NCBI GenBank assembly: GCA_051861205.1
Contig: JBHYDC010000010.1
Span: forward strand, 102,010 to 166,009
Direction: 5' to 3'
From: JBHYDC01 sp051861205
GTDB taxonomy: Bacteria > Pseudomonadota > Alphaproteobacteria > Rhizobiales > Pleomorphomonadaceae
DNA: 64,000 nt
In this document: positions 26,555 through 35,361 of the stretch, in pieces
Layout: each line of letters starts with the position of its first letter
How positions within the stretch are numbered: position 1 is the stretch's first letter
Notes under the pieces: model-generated
Seen by the model: the letters and a program-made list of their open reading frames with translations, nothing else
Databases searched by the model: none
Told to the model about the DNA's origin: nothing
Program-made: the position numbers and the translations under genes

Positions 26555-27115
26555 CGCGTCCTCGGTTATTCAAAAAGGTGAATAGCTTTTCAAATCTAAC
26601 CTAAGGATACCCTGCGCCGCGAGCGTAAAATTATGTATATTTTTACGTTTCCATCGCCCTGCGGCGGAAATGCAAAAGCCCTTCCAAGTCAAATCTTTGA
26701 CCCCACCCTGCCACCTGCCAAGGCACGGCGGGGCGTCCTAAGCCCATCAGAGGGCCCAGCCCCTGGCATCCGACCGAGTCCCAAGCGAGCGACCTGAAGT
26801 CCGGCGACTTGTTCAGAACAATAACGTCCATCGCCGTCCCAATGCGTCTGACTAATCGTGGAATTTCCTGCCGGAAGCGGCGCTACCGCCACCAAGAGCG
26901 CCACGTCCAGATCAACGCGAGCCCGATCAGCGCAAGTCGCGAACTGCCCCCGGCTACAACCACAACCTAAATTGAAAATGTCAAAAGGGGCTCTCGCGCG
27001 CCCCAAGCGCACACGATGTGCGACGCGCCCGCGCCAACCCGCGCGCCGCCGCATTCGTCATCAAAGGCCGGGATCCCCCGCGCGTACACACACGCGCACC
27101 CGAAATCACCCGAAC
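26555..27115. other. Intergenic region between rlpA and the DacA-like gene
   Basis: About 560 bases. Open frames exist on both strands (for example 26643-26831 minus), but none has a convincing start signal or recognisable product. The first ~80 bases upstream of the DacA-like gene are AT-rich and may contain its promoter. Confidence 0.4.
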
Positions 27116-28471
27116 TCAGCGAACCGCCCGCGCGCCCGCAGCACCGGCGCGAATTGCCGCCGCGACCACATCGTCTGCCGTAATGCCCTCGGCCAGCGCG
27201 GAGATCCTCACGCGCTTCAGCACTTTGCCGTCCACGGTCACGTCCTGGATATCGGGCGTTCCAAGCCCCGAAAGCATCTCTGCGATTCGCTCGGCGTTGC
27301 CGGTCTCGCCGAACACGCCCACCTGAACCTGCGCCGACCGCGTTTGTGTGGCCTTGCGCTGCGACAGCGCCTCCAAGCTGCGCGTCAGATCACCGAGACC
27401 AACACCCGCCGTCACATCGTCCAGCGCGGCATAAGCTTTGCCCACCCGGTCGTCAGCATAGGAACTGCGCGGCGGGGGCATCGGCACCGGCATCAAAACG
27501 TCCGTATTCTCGAACGCCTGGAACGAAGCGGGCTGCGCGCCAACTTCCCAACCATCCGGCACTTGGTAAGACGCAAGCGTGGTCGTGGGCTCCCGCATCA
27601 CGGCCGCCGCAACCTGCACCGGCATGTCGGATATGTATATGTCCGCCGGATCCGCCGACGCCATCATCACATAAGTCTCAAATCCGATCGGGCGATCAGG
27701 CGGCAAAACGGCCGCCACCGCCATCGGCGCCGCCGAGTTCGCCGTCCCGTCAGCAGAAACCGAGCCCGTCGCATTCACGCCCGGCAGCGGTGCGGCCGAG
27801 GCCACCATCGTCTCCGGCATGCCCACCGGAACATCGGATGGCCCGCGATACGACGCCATCAGCAATCGCTCGTCGCTGCCTTCCACCGCTGCAGGGCTGA
27901 CATATTCAACCTTCACCTTCGCCACGCCCGCGCTGCGAATACCCAGCATTTCAGCCGTTCGCCGCGACATGTCGAGAACGCGATTCGAATGGAACGGCCC
28001 CCGGTCGTTCACGCGCACCATCACGCTGCGGCCGGTCGAAAGGCTGGTCACCCGCGCATAAGAAGGCAGCGGCATGGTCGGATGGGCAGCCGTCAAGGAA
28101 TTGGCGTCGAACACTTCGCCGTTTGCGGTCTTGCGGCCATGGAACGCATCGCCATACCAGCTAGCCAGCCCGACCTTTTCATAGCTCGGATCCAACTTCG
28201 GCGTGTAGCGCTTACCGGCCACAACATAGGGCTTGCCCACCATAGACCGCCCGCCGCCCTTCGGCACGGGCTGACCAAACGCGACGACGCGCGGGCTCGG
28301 CTTCACGCCAAGCTTGGGGTCCACTTCAGCCTTGGAGGTCTGAAAAACCTGCGGAAGGGAGCTGCATCCGCCGAGAGAAAGGGAAAACAGAAACGTCGTC
28401 GCAACGGCGGCATACACGGATTTCACGGGTTTCCTGAGAAACTTGCGCGTGGCCGGCCGCGTTGCTGTCAT
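27116..28471 (-). CDS. rlpA: Septal ring lytic transglycosylase RlpA family protein with SPOR domain
   Basis: A 451-residue outer-membrane lipoprotein candidate: lipobox SLGGCSS near residue 36. The double-psi beta-barrel (RlpA) domain includes GLASWYGDAFHGRKTANGE, AAHPTMPLPSYARVT and VRVNDRGPF with the catalytic-type Asp. After a long Ala/Pro-rich linker (~200-360) comes a C-terminal SPOR-like domain (VQVGVFGETGNAERIAEML). SPOR binds denuded septal glycan, and RlpA cleaves it. It is the first gene of the conserved rlpA-dacA-tmk-holB-metG run. Confidence 0.92.
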   Translation of the reverse strand: MTATRPATRKFLRKPVKSVYAAVATTFLFSLSLGGCSSLPQVFQTSKAEVDPKLGVKPSPRVVAFGQPVPKGGGRSMVGKPYVVAGKRYTPKLDPSYEKVGLASWYGDAFHGRKTANGEVFDANSLTAAHPTMPLPSYARVTSLSTGRSVMVRVNDRGPFHSNRVLDMSRRTAEMLGIRSAGVAKVKVEYVSPAAVEGSDERLLMASYRGPSDVPVGMPETMVASAAPLPGVNATGSVSADGTANSAAPMAVAAVLPPDRPIGFETYVMMASADPADIYISDMPVQVAAAVMREPTTTLASYQVPDGWEVGAQPASFQAFENTDVLMPVPMPPPRSSYADDRVGKAYAALDDVTAGVGLGDLTRSLEALSQRKATQTRSAQVQVGVFGETGNAERIAEMLSGLGTPDIQDVTVDGKVLKRVRISALAEGITADDVVAAAIRAGAAGARAVR

Positions 28472-28685
28472 ATCCTGAGCCCTGTCCTTTGAAAACGGAT
28501 ACTGGCAGGAACAAAGCTAACGTACTGTCGCAAAGCGTCAATCCGTTGTTCCAACATCCCACCGGGCCGCCCAAGAGCAACCCATAAGCAGAATAGGTAG
28601 ACATCGTTAATCCGCAGTTACGGATCATAACGGCCCGGCCCAGTCCGTTTTCTTCCCTGTTTCAAGAGAGACTCAATCGGCTAAA

Positions 28686-29075
28686 CTACCAATCAATCCT
28701 CGCTTCCCCTTCTAACCCGTCATCGCGCATCCAGTAAAGGGTCGTTTCGCTGGTCCGTTGAAGTACGAAGCAATGGGTCGTTCCGTCGTACCATTCCTGC
28801 CATTGCTGGCAGAGCCTGTTGTCGGCCACCCACCATTTCCCGCTATCGGTCGGCGCCATCATGCGACCAAGCCCCACCGCCTCTCCGCTTCCGTCCACCA
28901 CGCCGTCTTCGCGATAGAACAGCGGAAATTCGCCTCCGAACGGCGTTTGCAAATAGATCCGCTTGCCCGCGATCGCCGACTTGATCTGCGAGGTGGACAT
29001 CGCACCGGTGTCGGCAACCGCCGTCCCGCAAAGGGCAAACACAGCGACCACCGCCAGCTTGGCCGTTCTCATCAT
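28686..29075 (-). CDS. Small secreted hypothetical protein (129 aa)
   Basis: N-terminal signal peptide (KLAVVAVFALCGTAVADT), then a ~105-residue mature domain with IKSAIAGKRIYLQTPFGGEFPLFY, two Cys (LCQQW and HCF) and a C-terminal DDGLEGEARIDW. AAGGAG lies 8 bases before the ATG at 29075. The pattern is like small secreted alphaproteobacterial proteins of unknown function. No operon partner is visible. Confidence 0.75.
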   Translation of the reverse strand: MMRTAKLAVVAVFALCGTAVADTGAMSTSQIKSAIAGKRIYLQTPFGGEFPLFYREDGVVDGSGEAVGLGRMMAPTDSGKWWVADNRLCQQWQEWYDGTTHCFVLQRTSETTLYWMRDDGLEGEARIDW

Positions 29076-29222
29076 GACGCATTCTCCTTCAAAGGCACCA
29101 CGATCCGCCTTGCCCACCCATCGGATCGAACTCTTCTACGAACCTTCCAAAGATTCGGTTTTCAAAAACATCCCCCGCTTGCAAAAACTCCCGCCACCCG
29201 ACATGTTCGCCCCGCTCGAAAC

Positions 29223-29312
29223 GGATGGGTGGCCGAGCGGTTTAAGGCACCGGTCTTGAAAACCGGCGTGGGTGCAAGCCCACCGTGGGTTCGAATCCCA
29301 CCCCATCCGCCA
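29223..29312 (+). tRNA. tRNA-Ser(UGA)
   Basis: A 90-base type II tRNA. Acceptor GGATGGG pairs with CCCATCC. The anticodon loop is CTTGAAA with anticodon TGA, followed by a long variable arm and the T arm GTGGGTTCGAATCCCAC. The 3' CCA is encoded. Lower-GC DNA begins directly after its 3' end, consistent with use as an integration site. Confidence 0.97.
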
Positions 29313-29571
29313 TTGTCTATTGATTTAATTGAAGAATTTGTGATTTCTGAAAATCTACTAACGATCTACTGCCGGAAATCGGGTGATCGAAATCGTGTGG
29401 TGTGCCCACACTTGGCGGATCGGGCTTCAACAATGGCGCAACATTGCGGGCGGTTTGTCGGGTGTTTCGTCCGCTGTACGATTCGTCTATGTTGCAACAA
29501 TGCGTGATTTAATTCTTTAAGAGATTCGGCGGTTAGCTTCGATAAATGGCGGGCAAGCTCCGGGGCAAAAG

Positions 29572-30210
29572 TTGTTCTTTAAAGAGACGGCCATTGCTGA
29601 ACATCAATGGCGCGGTCGATATTGGGCGCGTTGGGGCGATGCATTAATCGAAGCGGGTTTCAAACCGAATGATTGGACGGGTAAGCTTGATCCAGATGAA
29701 GTGTTGAATGGCGTTATTGCCGGTATCCGACACTTCGGCAGATTGCCTACACGCGACGAACTATCGATCTATCGGCACTCCAATCCTGACATACCCCCGG
29801 ACAATACGATAAAGCGTCACTTTGGACGGCGCGAAGAGCTTGTTGCAGCTTTGATAAAGCGCGCGACGGAAGACCCTAGATATGCCGACATTGCGCCGTT
29901 GCTTCCTACGGTCACTTCGGCCCCAACTGCACCGCGCCTTGCATCGAAGACCGTTGAAGGCTTCGTGTATCTCATTAAATCAGGTGACTTCTACAAGATC
30001 GGTCGAAGCGACGACGCGGAGCGGCGTTTCAAGCAAATCACAATTGCTTTGCCCGACAAGGCCGAATTGTTCCACACGATCCGTACCGATGATCCGCCCG
30101 GCATTGAAGCCTATTGGCATCGCCGTTTTGCAGATCGCAGGGCGAATGGCGAATGGTTCAAGCTGACTTCGCAAGACATTTCGGCCTTCAAAAAGCGGAA
30201 GTTTCAATGA
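29572..30210 (+). CDS. GIY-YIG/T5orf172-like protein, N-terminus disrupted by an upstream in-frame stop
   Basis: The C-terminal ~90 residues resemble the GIY-YIG-type T5orf172/MUG113 domain: GFVYLIKSGDFYKIGRSDDAERRFKQI, then FHTIRTDDPPGIEAYWHRRFADRR (residues ~125-195). The N-terminal part (HQWRGRYWARWGDALIEAGF) looks like a DNA-binding region. Translation could start at TTG 29572 with no good ribosome site. The protein-like frame continues upstream (EIRRLASINGGQAPGQK) to a TAA at 29518-29520, before which ATG 29500 reads MRDLIL. The natural start was probably ATG 29500, so this may be a pseudogene. It lies in the tRNA-Ser-adjacent island. Confidence 0.6.
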   Translation: MFFKETAIAEHQWRGRYWARWGDALIEAGFKPNDWTGKLDPDEVLNGVIAGIRHFGRLPTRDELSIYRHSNPDIPPDNTIKRHFGRREELVAALIKRATEDPRYADIAPLLPTVTSAPTAPRLASKTVEGFVYLIKSGDFYKIGRSDDAERRFKQITIALPDKAELFHTIRTDDPPGIEAYWHRRFADRRANGEWFKLTSQDISAFKKRKFQ

Positions 30211-30236
30211 TCGGATGCCTTTGCCGCGTTTCGGCA

Positions 30237-30270
30237 TGAAAAAGCCCGCCAGCTTGGCGGCTGGCGGGCT
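30237..30270 (-). terminator. Intrinsic terminator for the minus-strand island genes
   Basis: AGCCCGCCAGC and its exact complement flank a 6-base loop (30243-30270). On the minus strand the stem is followed by TTTTT. It lies just past the 3' end of the minus-strand gene at 30350-30823. Confidence 0.75.
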
Positions 30271-30349
30271 AGAAGGCGGTGGATCGCCGCGCGATACGAT
30301 CCACCTCATGGCCAAGACAGGGGTAGTACCAGTACCCGCCCGGCCAATA

Positions 30350-30823
30350 TCAAAGCAAGGGAAGCTTCGGCCCGATCCTGCCAACCTCGAATGCCGATAG
30401 CGCGTACAGCGGCAATGCCAGCACGCCGCGTGCCGTCGTATCCCACCCGCCAAGCCCGGCTGCATGCAATGCCGCTTGAATGCTTTCGCTCGCACTGGAC
30501 AGGCCAACGACAACCGCTTGCGGCAAGGCCAGTTGCTCAATTTTCCAAAGGACATGCAACGCCCGTCCGATCATGGCGGGCTGGTTGATCGGCGGCGTCA
30601 GATCGACCGCAACAGGGCTGGCCTGTGGCGTAAGCAGCGGCAACACCCCTTGGGCGATGATGCCCGCATAATCCGGGTGCCCGGTCGCATTGATGCCCAC
30701 AGGAATGACGGTCGCGTAAGGGCCGGGCTTGACGGTATCGCCAAGCGGCGTCTTCCAATCGCGCGAAGACAATGCCAGCCATTCGGCGATTTCGGCAATC
30801 TGTGCTTCGGCGATTGTGGGCAT
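30350..30823 (-). CDS. Hypothetical protein of the tRNA-Ser island (157 aa)
   Basis: Starts MPTIAEAQIAEIAEWLALSS and contains VIPVGINATGHPDYAGIIAQGVLPLL (residues ~37-62), Ala/Leu-rich with possible short hydrophobic segments. Its start lies one base past the stop of the upstream gene (TGA-C-ATG), so the two are probably one transcription unit. I do not recognise the family. A mobile-element or phage origin is inferred from context. Confidence 0.55.
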   Translation of the reverse strand: MPTIAEAQIAEIAEWLALSSRDWKTPLGDTVKPGPYATVIPVGINATGHPDYAGIIAQGVLPLLTPQASPVAVDLTPPINQPAMIGRALHVLWKIEQLALPQAVVVGLSSASESIQAALHAAGLGGWDTTARGVLALPLYALSAFEVGRIGPKLPLL

Positions 30824-30824
30824 G

Positions 30825-31454
30825 TCATTCAATCTCGACGCGCGTTGAAACCTTGTCGGCAAGGCTTGGCGAATAGAAGCTTGTATGAATGTCGCGGATG
30901 CTCTTTTCGTAGCGTTCCGACAGGCTTTCGAGTTCGATGCTTTCGTTGATCGCGGCGTACGCGTCGGGCACGAACCGTTCGATTGCTTCAATCTGCATCC
31001 GCTTATGCGTCGCTTCGTTGATGCCTGTCAGATAGTTCGGGCTATGGTAGATGATGCCTGCAACGGTCGCGTCCTTTCGCGCCAGTTCGGAAACCTTGGC
31101 CATGCCTTCGGGCGTCTTGACCTGTTCGCGCATCCACTGGCGAATTTCGCTTTCGACATGGCCGTAACCCGGTCGCGGCGCGAATGCCTGTTCGGCCATT
31201 GCCGCCCCGCGATTTTGCAAGCTCGCTGACTTCGCCCGGATTTCGCCCGCAACCTTTTCAATGGCGCGCGAAGATCGTTCGGCCAAATCCTTGGCGATAC
31301 CGTGCTTCGTCACTTCGGTTCGGGTTTCATCCTTCGCCAGTGCCGCGACGCGAAAAACATTCTGCCCTACGACGGCATGAAGCTCTTGAAGCCGATCCGC
31401 GACGGACGGGTAGGGAGCCGGATCGCCGAAGCGGGCGCGTCGTCCAACGTCCAA
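30825..31454 (-). CDS. Hypothetical protein of the tRNA-Ser island, probably 5'-truncated
   Basis: Mostly helical and charged: RLQELHAVVGQNVFRVAAL, then RSSRAIEKVAGEIRAKSASL, then GIIYHSPNYLTGINEATHKRM, ending KVSTRVEIE. No ATG or GTG start exists; the only usable codon is TTG at 31454. The frame runs on upstream as antisense of the SRPBCC remnant. The N-terminus was therefore probably lost when the island joined the SRPBCC gene near 31455-31475. The family is unrecognised. Confidence 0.5.
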   Translation of the reverse strand: MDVGRRARFGDPAPYPSVADRLQELHAVVGQNVFRVAALAKDETRTEVTKHGIAKDLAERSSRAIEKVAGEIRAKSASLQNRGAAMAEQAFAPRPGYGHVESEIRQWMREQVKTPEGMAKVSELARKDATVAGIIYHSPNYLTGINEATHKRMQIEAIERFVPDAYAAINESIELESLSERYEKSIRDIHTSFYSPSLADKVSTRVEIE

Positions 31455-31472
31455 TTGCAGCGAAATCAGCGT

Positions 31473-31730
31473 TTCGACGGCATCGTCCGCTGCGAGGTTC
31501 TCGAACTCGCCGCGCCCGATCGGCTGGTCATTTCATGGCGTGGCGGAATGCTGGACACCACCGTCACCTTCGATCTGGAGGATGCCGAAGGCGGCACCCG
31601 GATCACGCTCAAGCATCAGGGGTTTGGCGGGCTGTCCAACATCATTCCCAGCATCGTGCTCGGCTTTGGCTGGAAGAAGCTTCTCGCCAGCAAGCTGCCG
31701 ATGCAACTTGCCACCGCCCGGTCCCGATAA
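31473..31730 (+). pseudogene. C-terminal remnant of an SRPBCC (AHSA1-type) gene
   Basis: The frame encodes FDGIVRCEVLELAAPDRLVI, then TTVTFDLEDAEGGTRITLKHQGF, which match the second half of AHSA1/CalC-type SRPBCC proteins. The N-terminal half is missing. Upstream of about 31470 the sequence belongs to the island. A full open frame from 31302 exists but its first ~55 residues are unrelated. Function is presumably lost. Confidence 0.7.
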
Positions 31731-31900
31731 GGCCAAACGCCCACGCTGTTCAGCTCGCGGTCGCCAAGACCCGCGTTATGGCGAAAAGGGCTTTGGCTCG
31801 GGCTCTTGGCCCAAAACAATGCCCTTCTCACGCTTTTCCCCTGCACAACGCCTCGGCGAAAACGGCCGTTTCCATGACTTGATGGGAGTCCCGAAAAGAA

Positions 31901-31950
31901 CCGCCACCGGCCTCGCAGTCTCTCCGGTGCCGGCGGTGCATTTTTCACTA
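31901..31950 (+). terminator. Possible intrinsic terminator after the SRPBCC remnant
   Basis: CCGCCACCGG and CCGGTGCCGGCGG pair with a 3-base bulge, followed by TGCATTTTTC. It is suited to the original SRPBCC transcript on the + strand. Confidence 0.45.
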
Positions 31951-31976
31951 GCCAGCGTTGCTTCCATTCACCCCCC

Positions 31977-32987
31977 TCAAAACACCGCATGCTCCCCCCG
32001 CTCTACCCTCTCCTCCCCCCGAACCACCCGCGCATAGAACTCGAACAGCGTAACCCGCCCCGTAGACGGCGTGGCGTCCGCGTCGTAGCGGCCCGTCGCG
32101 GGGTTCAGAACCAGCATGGACTCGGTCGCGTAATAGCGGCCGATCCGCGCCAGTTCCGCCTTGTCTCGCAGCCGTGGAGAAAGGCGGCCGAGCGCGCTCA
32201 GCACCGCGATGATGGCATCGAGAAGACCCACCGGCACCTGCCGGAACTGCGGCTTGCGTCCCGTTAGCGTGAATAGATACTCCCCCTGTTGCCGGGGCGT
32301 GATCGCGTCTCCGGGGCCGCCGATGGGCAGGATCCGATTTTTGGCGCCTTCGTCGTCCAGGCACCCCGCGATAAACCGGCCGAGATCCCCGTCGCTGATC
32401 GGCTTGCAGGCGGTCAGCCGCCCATCCCCGAACAGCAAAAACGGCTTGCCCTGGCGGACACGGTCGATCTGGCCGGACAGCGATTTGAAATAAGCCGTCG
32501 GCCGCACGATGGAATAGCTGACGCCCGAGCCCATCAGTACCTTTTCAAACGCCAGTTTCGCATGCTGAAAGGCAAGGCGCGGCCGCTGCACGCAGATCGC
32601 CGACAACAGCACCACCTCAGAAACGCCCGCCTGCTGCGCCGCCTCCAGCGCGCCCACATGGGCGTCGTGATCGATCGCCCAGGCATCGCGCGGCACGCCG
32701 GTGCGCGAGGCAAGGCACGACACAAGCGCATCGAAACGCTCGCCGCGAAAGCCGTCACGGGCCAGCGAGGCCGGGTCGGTCACGTCGCCAAAGCGCAAGG
32801 TGGCGCCCTCCGGCAGCCCCCGGCCGGGCTCACCCTCCCCGCGCGGCCGCACGAAGCAAACGACCTCGTGCCCTCGGCAAAGCAGCGCCGAAACGGTCGC
32901 CCGGCCGATCGTCCCGGTCGCGCCCAACACGAACACGCGGCGCGGATGGGGCGATAGGCCGTCGGAATCAGATGCCGGATCGGTCAT
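31977..32987 (-). CDS. bciA: Divinyl chlorophyllide a 8-vinyl-reductase (BciA-like), NAD(P)-binding
   Basis: A 336-residue extended/atypical SDR. The N-terminal dinucleotide motif is RRVFVLGATGTIGRATV. It is followed by DVTDPASLARDGFRGERFDALVSCLASRTGVPRDAWAID (residues ~67-105), LSAICVQRPRLAFQHAKLAFEK, and SIVRPTAYFKSLSGQ, a pattern I know from bacterial BciA. The reaction reduces the C8 vinyl group during (bacterio)chlorophyll synthesis. I chose the ATG at 32987. No bch, puf or crt gene lies in the window, so it is outside any photosynthesis cluster. A related SDR of other function is possible but less likely. Confidence 0.82.
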   Translation of the reverse strand: MTDPASDSDGLSPHPRRVFVLGATGTIGRATVSALLCRGHEVVCFVRPRGEGEPGRGLPEGATLRFGDVTDPASLARDGFRGERFDALVSCLASRTGVPRDAWAIDHDAHVGALEAAQQAGVSEVVLLSAICVQRPRLAFQHAKLAFEKVLMGSGVSYSIVRPTAYFKSLSGQIDRVRQGKPFLLFGDGRLTACKPISDGDLGRFIAGCLDDEGAKNRILPIGGPGDAITPRQQGEYLFTLTGRKPQFRQVPVGLLDAIIAVLSALGRLSPRLRDKAELARIGRYYATESMLVLNPATGRYDADATPSTGRVTLFEFYARVVRGEERVERGEHAVF

Positions 32988-33069
32988 GCTCAAAGTCCTA
33001 ACCCACCGCCGAAAATCGGATGATCGGCCGCCGTTCACACCTTAAGCAAAGTCTCGCATTTTGAATAGC

Positions 33070-34311
33070 TTAAGCCCCACCCCGCAGCGCCGCCATCGCT
33101 TCATCGGCGGCACGCACGCCGCTTTCATAAGCCCCCTGCGCGGTGGAAAAATCATGCGGGTGCGTCGCCTCTCCGGCAAAGAACAGCCGCTCGTCATAAG
33201 GGCGGGCCAGTTCCAAGCGGGCCGCCGCATGCCCCGGCAGCGCATAGCTATAGGCGCCCCCGATGTGGGACGTCCGCCCCCAAGAGGATGCGACCAGCGG
33301 GCGAAGATGCCCTCGCACATCCGGTCCGAACAGCGCGGCAAGCTCGTCCAGCGCGTGGGCGTAGGCGGCCACCGGTCCGTCTTCCTCCACGATCCGCGCG
33401 GCGTCCGCACCAAGATAGCACTCGATCAAAGGCCGGCCGAACGGGCGGATGTAATAGGCGCAGCTGCGAACATCGCGCGGATTTCCCAAAACATGCGTCT
33501 CGGCGGCAAACGGACCGTCGCCGATGATCTCCAGGAAAAGCTTCTCGTTTCGTCCGAGCGGCAGCAAGGTGGCCGCGTGCCGCCAACTATCCAGCGCCGA
33601 AGGCAGCTTGATCGCCCCGCCCGCCAGCACCGCCGTTGAAACCGTGAGGATCGCGCACCGCGCCCGCACGTCTCCCTCCCCGGTCGCCGCCTTAACGCCC
33701 CGCGCATCCAAGTCGATCGCCTGCACCGGCGTCGATAATCGCAAAGTGGCCCCCTGCGGAAAACGACCCGCGATCACCGCGCCATACCCGTCCGGCACCC
33801 GCCAGTTATGGCTCGTGGACGCCAGGTCGTAGGCAATGTAGTCGGCCGCCGAAAGCGCCTCCAACTTGGCCCCGCTTATGATCCCGACTAATCCCCGGAT
33901 ATAGGCGTTCCACACCCCGCCCTCCGCCAGCGCGTCGGCAGCACGGTCGCTTGCAGCCGCCACCGCTTCCAGCCGCCCGCGCCAGCCGCCGAACGCCTCG
34001 CCCGCCGCAGCCTGCTCTCCCGGCGAAAAGCCGAGATCGCGATACTGGGTGTCCCAAGCGGGCTCACTCCGGTCCAGCGCATGGCCCGCCTCTTCCGCGA
34101 TGTGCGTCCACGGGTTGCGATCGGCCGAGTGCAACCAGCCGCACCCCAGATCGATCGGGTGCCCGGCTATATCAAGCGTCCACGCCCGTCCGCCAAGCCG
34201 CGCCGAGGCCTCCAGCAGCAGCGCGGATATCCCGCTTGCCGCAAGGCGCCGCGCCGCCGCGATCCCGGCCGCACCGCCGCCCACGATCAGAACATCGAAG
34301 TCCCCGCTCAT
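33070..34311 (-). CDS. Flavin-containing amine oxidase (MAO-like)
   Basis: A 413-residue FAD-dependent oxidoreductase. The N-terminal Rossmann motif is VLIVGGGAAGIAAARRLA, followed by LLEASARLGGRAWT. The C-terminal FAD motif is LFFAGEATHPHDFSTAQGAYESG. The organisation is that of monoamine/polyamine oxidases. The substrate cannot be named. I chose the ATG at 34311 (MSGDFDVLIVGG). It lies upstream of bciA on the same strand, about 80 bases away. Confidence 0.85.
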   Translation of the reverse strand: MSGDFDVLIVGGGAAGIAAARRLAASGISALLLEASARLGGRAWTLDIAGHPIDLGCGWLHSADRNPWTHIAEEAGHALDRSEPAWDTQYRDLGFSPGEQAAAGEAFGGWRGRLEAVAAASDRAADALAEGGVWNAYIRGLVGIISGAKLEALSAADYIAYDLASTSHNWRVPDGYGAVIAGRFPQGATLRLSTPVQAIDLDARGVKAATGEGDVRARCAILTVSTAVLAGGAIKLPSALDSWRHAATLLPLGRNEKLFLEIIGDGPFAAETHVLGNPRDVRSCAYYIRPFGRPLIECYLGADAARIVEEDGPVAAYAHALDELAALFGPDVRGHLRPLVASSWGRTSHIGGAYSYALPGHAAARLELARPYDERLFFAGEATHPHDFSTAQGAYESGVRAADEAMAALRGGA

Positions 34312-34697
34312 CGCCGTCCTCAAAGCCGCACACCTCACGGAACAGGCTGCAACCCAATACTCAGCCCAAAGCTGTCACGCGATTAAAACACCGGAAGCAG
34401 CCGATACCACGCTCGTTCCGCGCTCTCCAAACGGATCCACATTCGGCTGGGGATGCGGACAAGTATCGCTGTGAATTACGCGGCTGAATGTGCATAAAAA
34501 CTACGTAGGTCGAACGTTCTTGCGAGTATCTCTGACAACTATGAAAACCATCCCGAACGGGAATTGGTCCTGATTAAGAAAGCCAACGTTCCAAAGTCCC
34601 TTCATGGCTACTAACGCAAACGCCGCCGAGGTCATCGGCGGCGTTCGATCTCACAAACCGGCATGAATCCGGGTTATCTCAGTTGGCAGGCGCCAAC
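34312..34697. other. Intergenic region upstream of the amine oxidase
   Basis: About 385 bases, moderately AT-rich in the middle. Apart from the hairpin at 34620-34644 I see nothing that supports a gene. Confidence 0.45.
34620..34644 (-). terminator. Terminator-like hairpin after the small secreted-protein gene
   Basis: A 10-bp perfect stem (ACGCCGCCGA / TCGGCGGCGT) with loop GGTCA. On the minus strand the stem is followed by TTTGCGTT. It lies about 50 bases past the stop of the gene at 34698-35189. Confidence 0.6.
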
Positions 34698-35189
34698 TTA
34701 GTTGACAGACGCCAGCGAATTGAGGATCGCGTCCAAATCGGCGATATGCTTTTCCTGCTCGCCCTGAGTGCCCCAATAGGTCAGCACCAGGAACTTGCCA
34801 TCTGCCGTCGTAGTGATGCCGACAGTGATGCTGACCGGGCCATCCGCATCGGTTCCCGCCCAGGTTAGGAACTTGGTGGCCATGCCGTTGATGGTCAGGT
34901 CTTTTTCGCTCAGGGTGGCTTCGTCCACCTTCACGTCCCGTTCTCCCAGGAACGTGAAGGCTTCCTTAACCACGCTCTCGGCCGAATCGGCGTCCGCTAC
35001 GTCGACGGCCAGATAGATCGCCTCGTCATCCGACAAGGCCTGGACGCCGCTTTCGGTTTCTTCAGGGCTCCAGCTATCGGGAATGGTGATCGTGGCAACC
35101 GGAGCATCGCTCGGGAAGTTCAAAGTCGCCGCCTGCGCGGAAACGGGCAGCAACAACGCTACAGCAGCGGCCAGAATAAGTTTACGCAT
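34698..35189 (-). CDS. Secreted hypothetical protein (163 aa)
   Basis: Clear signal peptide (KLILAAAVALLLPVSAQA, cleavage after AQA). The acidic mature domain has TITIPDSWSPEETESGVQAL, ESVVKEAFTFLGERDVKVDE and FLVLTYWGTQGEQEKHIADL. GAGGA lies just upstream of the ATG at 35189. It resembles small periplasmic proteins of unknown function in alphaproteobacteria. Confidence 0.8.
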   Translation of the reverse strand: MRKLILAAAVALLLPVSAQAATLNFPSDAPVATITIPDSWSPEETESGVQALSDDEAIYLAVDVADADSAESVVKEAFTFLGERDVKVDEATLSEKDLTINGMATKFLTWAGTDADGPVSITVGITTTADGKFLVLTYWGTQGEQEKHIADLDAILNSLASVN

Positions 35190-35361
35190 CAAATCCTCGG
35201 AAAACAGGTTCGACCCGGCTTGCACCGCACCTTGGTCGTTCGATCGCGTAGATAAAGGTGCCGCGACACCAGCAGTAATAAACGATCTTGATGAAAAAAT
35301 CATCATTGTCGGCCTTGTCGCTGCTAAATCCCTAAAAATAGAGTAAAGCCACCCCGCTTTC

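Noticed and set aside
26858..28492. Open frame of 544 residues on + across rlpA
   Set aside because: Antisense of rlpA. The product is low-complexity Arg/His/Pro-rich, with no domain and no start signal.
29313..31470. Duplicate of the tRNA-Ser 3' end as an attachment-site repeat
   Set aside because: I searched by eye through the SRPBCC remnant and found no convincing second copy.
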